A DNA stretch of 7,532 bases from Pseudobdellovibrionaceae bacterium (GTDB lineage: Bacteria; Bdellovibrionota; Bdellovibrionia; Bdellovibrionales; JAMPXM01), in the NCBI GenBank assembly GCA_913776405.1, contig CAJYOV010000331.1, forward strand, positions 1 to 7,532, written 5' to 3'. Position 1 is the stretch's first letter. Every line of letters starts with the position of its first letter. Positions 6,751 through 7,532 of the stretch are shown piece by piece. Position numbers and translations under genes: made by a program. The notes below the pieces were generated by a model. The model searched no databases, was not told the origin of the DNA, and saw only the letters and a list, made by a program, of their open reading frames with translations.

Positions 6751-7005
6751 TTACTTCTTCTCTTCTGCTTTCGCAGCGCAAGAGTTTTTGCCTTTGCACG
6801 AGTTCTTCTCTTTCTCTTCAGAAGCTGCGTGAGCTTTTTTCTTTTTGCCCTTGCAAGCGTCTTTGCCTTTGCAGCTGTTCTTGTCACCTTCAGCTGCTGG
6901 CTGTGCAGCGTGGTCGTCGGCTTGCGCTTTTGAAACCTTCAACGTTGTACCTGCTGCTACCAAGGCCGTGAGCGCTGCACCAAGAACTACTTGACGTTTA
7001 TTCAT
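6751..7005 (-). CDS. bufA2: BufA2-like RiPP precursor (putative metal-binding peptide)
   Basis: This 84-residue protein is the likely substrate of the adjacent MNIO enzyme. Residues 1-29 form a Sec signal peptide (NKR start, hydrophobic core about 6-22, AQA cleavage site before D30), so the modified peptide should reach the periplasm. The mature part is about 55 residues, rich in Lys (15), Ala and Glu, with no aromatic residue anywhere in the protein. Its four cysteines (C45, C51, C70, C76) lie in two copies of NSCKGKxxC, separated by a charged Lys/Glu linker. The NSCKGK pattern matches the short-repeat bufferin type (BufA2) rather than the DUF2282 type or the EGKCG repeats of HvfA. It is first in the operon, with a strong ribosome site (AAAGGGG, 8 nt before the ATG). 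The high Lys content could be mistaken for a low-complexity artefact, but the signal peptide, ordered Cys repeats and neighbours argue for a real gene. The modification and metal are inferred. Confidence 0.88.
   Translation of the reverse strand: MNKRQVVLGAALTALVAAGTTLKVSKAQADDHAAQPAAEGDKNSCKGKDACKGKKKKAHAASEEKEKNSCKGKNSCAAKAEEKK
6769..6882 (-). repeat. two NSCKGKxxC modules in the precursor gene
   Basis: Residues 42-54 (nucleotides 6882-6844) and 67-79 (6807-6769) are diverged copies of a 13-residue unit, KNSCKGK[DN][AS]C[KA][GA]K, spaced 25 residues apart. Each unit carries one C-x5-C pair. The first half is conserved at the DNA level (TGCAAAGGCAAA in both, read on the minus strand) while the second half has drifted. 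This suggests an old internal duplication under selection for the Cys/Gly/Lys pattern. These are the probable modification and metal-binding sites. Confidence 0.75.
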
Positions 7006-7007
7006 CT

Positions 7008-7033
7008 GCTTTTCCCCTTTGAGGCTTTTCCCC
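7008..7033 (-). promoter_or_regulatory. duplicated Shine-Dalgarno-like element before the precursor gene
   Basis: On the minus strand the decamer GGGGAAAAGC occurs twice, at 7033-7024 and 7017-7008, 16 nt apart. The proximal copy forms AAAGGGG ending 8 nt before the ATG at 7005 and is the ribosome site that sets the start. The distal copy (GAGGGG) has no start codon at a suitable distance. It may be a standby ribosome site supporting high output of the small precursor, or simply a tandem duplication. Confidence 0.5.
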
Positions 7034-7038
7034 TCGAG

Positions 7039-7056
7039 CGAAGCATGATCGCTTCG
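7039..7056. promoter_or_regulatory. small hairpin/dyad in the leader of the precursor operon
   Basis: CGAAGC (7039-7044) and GCTTCG (7051-7056) form a perfect 6 bp inverted repeat with a 6 nt loop, 34-51 nt upstream of the precursor ATG. If transcription starts near 7052, as the weak promoter candidate suggests, this dyad would sit at the start site or the 5' end of the message, and could be an operator or a stabilising 5' stem-loop. Confidence 0.35.
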
Positions 7057-7058
7057 AT

Positions 7059-7087
7059 GAAATAAGTCTGCACCAACAACTTGTTAA
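7059..7087 (-). promoter_or_regulatory. weak sigma70-like promoter candidate for the bufferin-type operon
   Basis: On the minus strand TTAACA (7087-7082, five of six matches to TTGACA) is followed after 17 bp by TATTTC (7064-7059, three of six matches to TATAAT). Transcription would begin near 7052, giving a leader of about 47 nt. A better-looking TATAAC on the same strand (7097-7092) lacks a good -35. Bufferin/gig operons elsewhere are often driven by ECF sigma factors, whose sites I could not recognise here, so this call is weak. Confidence 0.25.
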
Positions 7088-7098
7088 GGAAGTTATAA

Positions 7099-7125
7099 TC
7101 CAGAATTCGTCTTAATTTATCTGGA
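7099..7125. promoter_or_regulatory. inverted repeat TCCAGA-N15-TCTGGA, possible operator
   Basis: TCCAGA (7099-7104) and TCTGGA (7120-7125) are perfect reverse complements with half-site centres 21 bp apart, about two helical turns, a spacing that suits a dimeric regulator bound on one face of DNA. It lies roughly midway in the 236 bp divergent spacer, just upstream of the promoter candidate for the precursor operon and overlapping a TATAAT hexamer (7094-7099) on the plus strand. Six-base arms are short enough to arise by chance. Confidence 0.35.
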
Positions 7126-7241
7126 CATTGACCTGATACGGTCCGGTACTAGAGAGGTAGTGTTTCCGTTTAAGATGCGATCGACACTTCCTTCGACTTG
7201 GCGATTTCTAACTGCTGTCTCGATCTGAACCTGGGGTGACA

Positions 7242-7532
7242 ATGACTGAAAAAGAATTATCGAGTTTCCTCAGGCTTCTCGCTCACGATTTGCAAAATCA
7301 AATCGGCGCCGTGGATTTGAATCTCCAGATCCTGCCGTCGATGCTCGGAAGTGGTGCAGGTGTCAGCGCTGAAGCTCAAGCGTTCATCGACCGCGCCACC
7401 CTTTCGACAACAGAGATGATCGAAACCTTGAGCGATCTCCAGCGCTATGCGCACGCCTTATCGAGAGATAAAACGCCGACTCTCTCTGAACTCGATCTGC
7501 CAACTCTCTTAAGAGATTGCATGCTGCTCTTG
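7242..7532 (+). CDS. histidine kinase, N-terminal part, without a preceding sensor domain (cut by window end)
   Basis: An open frame of 97 codons runs from the ATG at 7242 to the window edge with no stop. The start is supported by GGGG at 7233-7236, 5 nt upstream; an in-frame TAA at 7209-7211 limits any extension, and only an in-frame GTG at 7236 could serve as an alternative. The protein opens with a helix carrying FLRLLAHDLQNQIGAVDLNL (residues 9-28). This is an H-box of the HDLxNxIG kind, with H15 as the likely phosphorylated residue. A second helix follows (about 45-70), giving the two-helix dimerisation and phosphotransfer domain of a sensor kinase. No transmembrane, PAS or receiver domain can precede it, so sensing must lie further on or in a partner. 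The ATPase domain would be beyond the window. It is divergent from the precursor operon and could regulate it or be unrelated. The kinase call is fairly firm but rests on one domain. Confidence 0.75.
   Translation, partial: MTEKELSSFLRLLAHDLQNQIGAVDLNLQILPSMLGSGAGVSAEAQAFIDRATLSTTEMIETLSDLQRYAHALSRDKTPTLSELDLPTLLRDCMLLL

Larger units (their letters stand above)
7006..7241. promoter_or_regulatory. divergent regulatory region between the precursor operon and the kinase gene
   Basis: These 236 bp contain no gene and must carry the promoters for both directions. Besides the elements listed separately, AACAA-c-TTGTT (7075-7085) is a small palindrome overlapping the -35 candidate of the leftward promoter. 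For the rightward kinase gene, TTGACC (7128-7133) with TAGAGA (7150-7155) 16 bp on is the only promoter-like pair I see, and it is poor. No riboswitch or sRNA fold was recognised. Confidence 0.5.

Noticed and set aside
6769..6882. HvfA-type oxazolone/thioamide precursor (EGKCG repeats)
   Set aside because: The Cys context is NSCKGKxxC rather than EGKCG, so the short-repeat bufferin type is the closer match.
6724..6933. Plus-strand 69-residue frame, very rich in Phe/Leu/Val, opposite the precursor gene
   Set aside because: It is the reverse complement of the Lys/Glu/Ala-rich precursor gene, which naturally reads as hydrophobic codons. It has no supporting ribosome site or family match that I can see, and it overlaps a well supported gene.
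1..7532. CRISPR arrays, tRNA/rRNA genes, insertion sequences, prophage or integration sites
   Set aside because: No regularly spaced repeats, tRNA-like folds, transposase or integrase motifs, or terminal inverted repeats were seen on either strand.

Overview
The window is a 7.5 kb piece of a Gram-negative bacterial chromosome. Sec signal peptides, an outer-membrane-type beta-rich protein and a lipoprotein all point to a diderm cell. GC content is moderate (estimated near 50%). A bdellovibrio-like or other delta-type/oligoflexian proteobacterium would fit the style of the proteins, but this is a guess and nothing in the window fixes the taxon.

Layout: positions 1-124 hold no secure gene, only two short stem-loops and ambiguous gene edges. 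A minus-strand gene (125-1087) encodes a secreted, probably outer-membrane beta-barrel protein. Across a 108 bp divergent spacer, a plus-strand gene (1196-2854) encodes an exported PafA-type alkaline phosphatase with the full set of metal ligands and the monoesterase-specific Asn/Lys/Arg residues. Its 3' end overlaps the end of the convergent five-gene minus-strand operon by 24 bp.

That operon is the main content of the window. In transcription order it encodes an 84-residue exported peptide with two NSCKGKxxC modules (7005-6751), an MNIO/DUF692 enzyme (6741-5887), its DUF2063 partner (5890-5114), a DUF255 thioredoxin-domain lipoprotein (5100-3277) and a DoxX-family membrane protein (3280-2831). 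Genes are 9 or 13 nt apart or overlap by 4 nt (ATGA). Precursor, MNIO enzyme, DUF2063 partner and DoxX together match the known bufferin/gig-type RiPP operons, in which cysteines of a precursor are oxidatively modified and the exported product binds copper or related metals. The large DUF255 thioredoxin lipoprotein between the partner protein and DoxX is not part of the usual core set and is the most novel point here. It suggests a periplasmic thiol-handling step in the system.

The operon is divergent from a plus-strand gene (7242 to beyond the window end) whose visible part begins directly with a histidine-kinase-type H-box, with no sensor domain before it. The 236 bp between them holds a duplicated Shine-Dalgarno-like element, a small hairpin, a weak promoter candidate and a 6+6 bp inverted repeat that could be an operator. 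Whether the kinase controls the operon cannot be told from the sequence.
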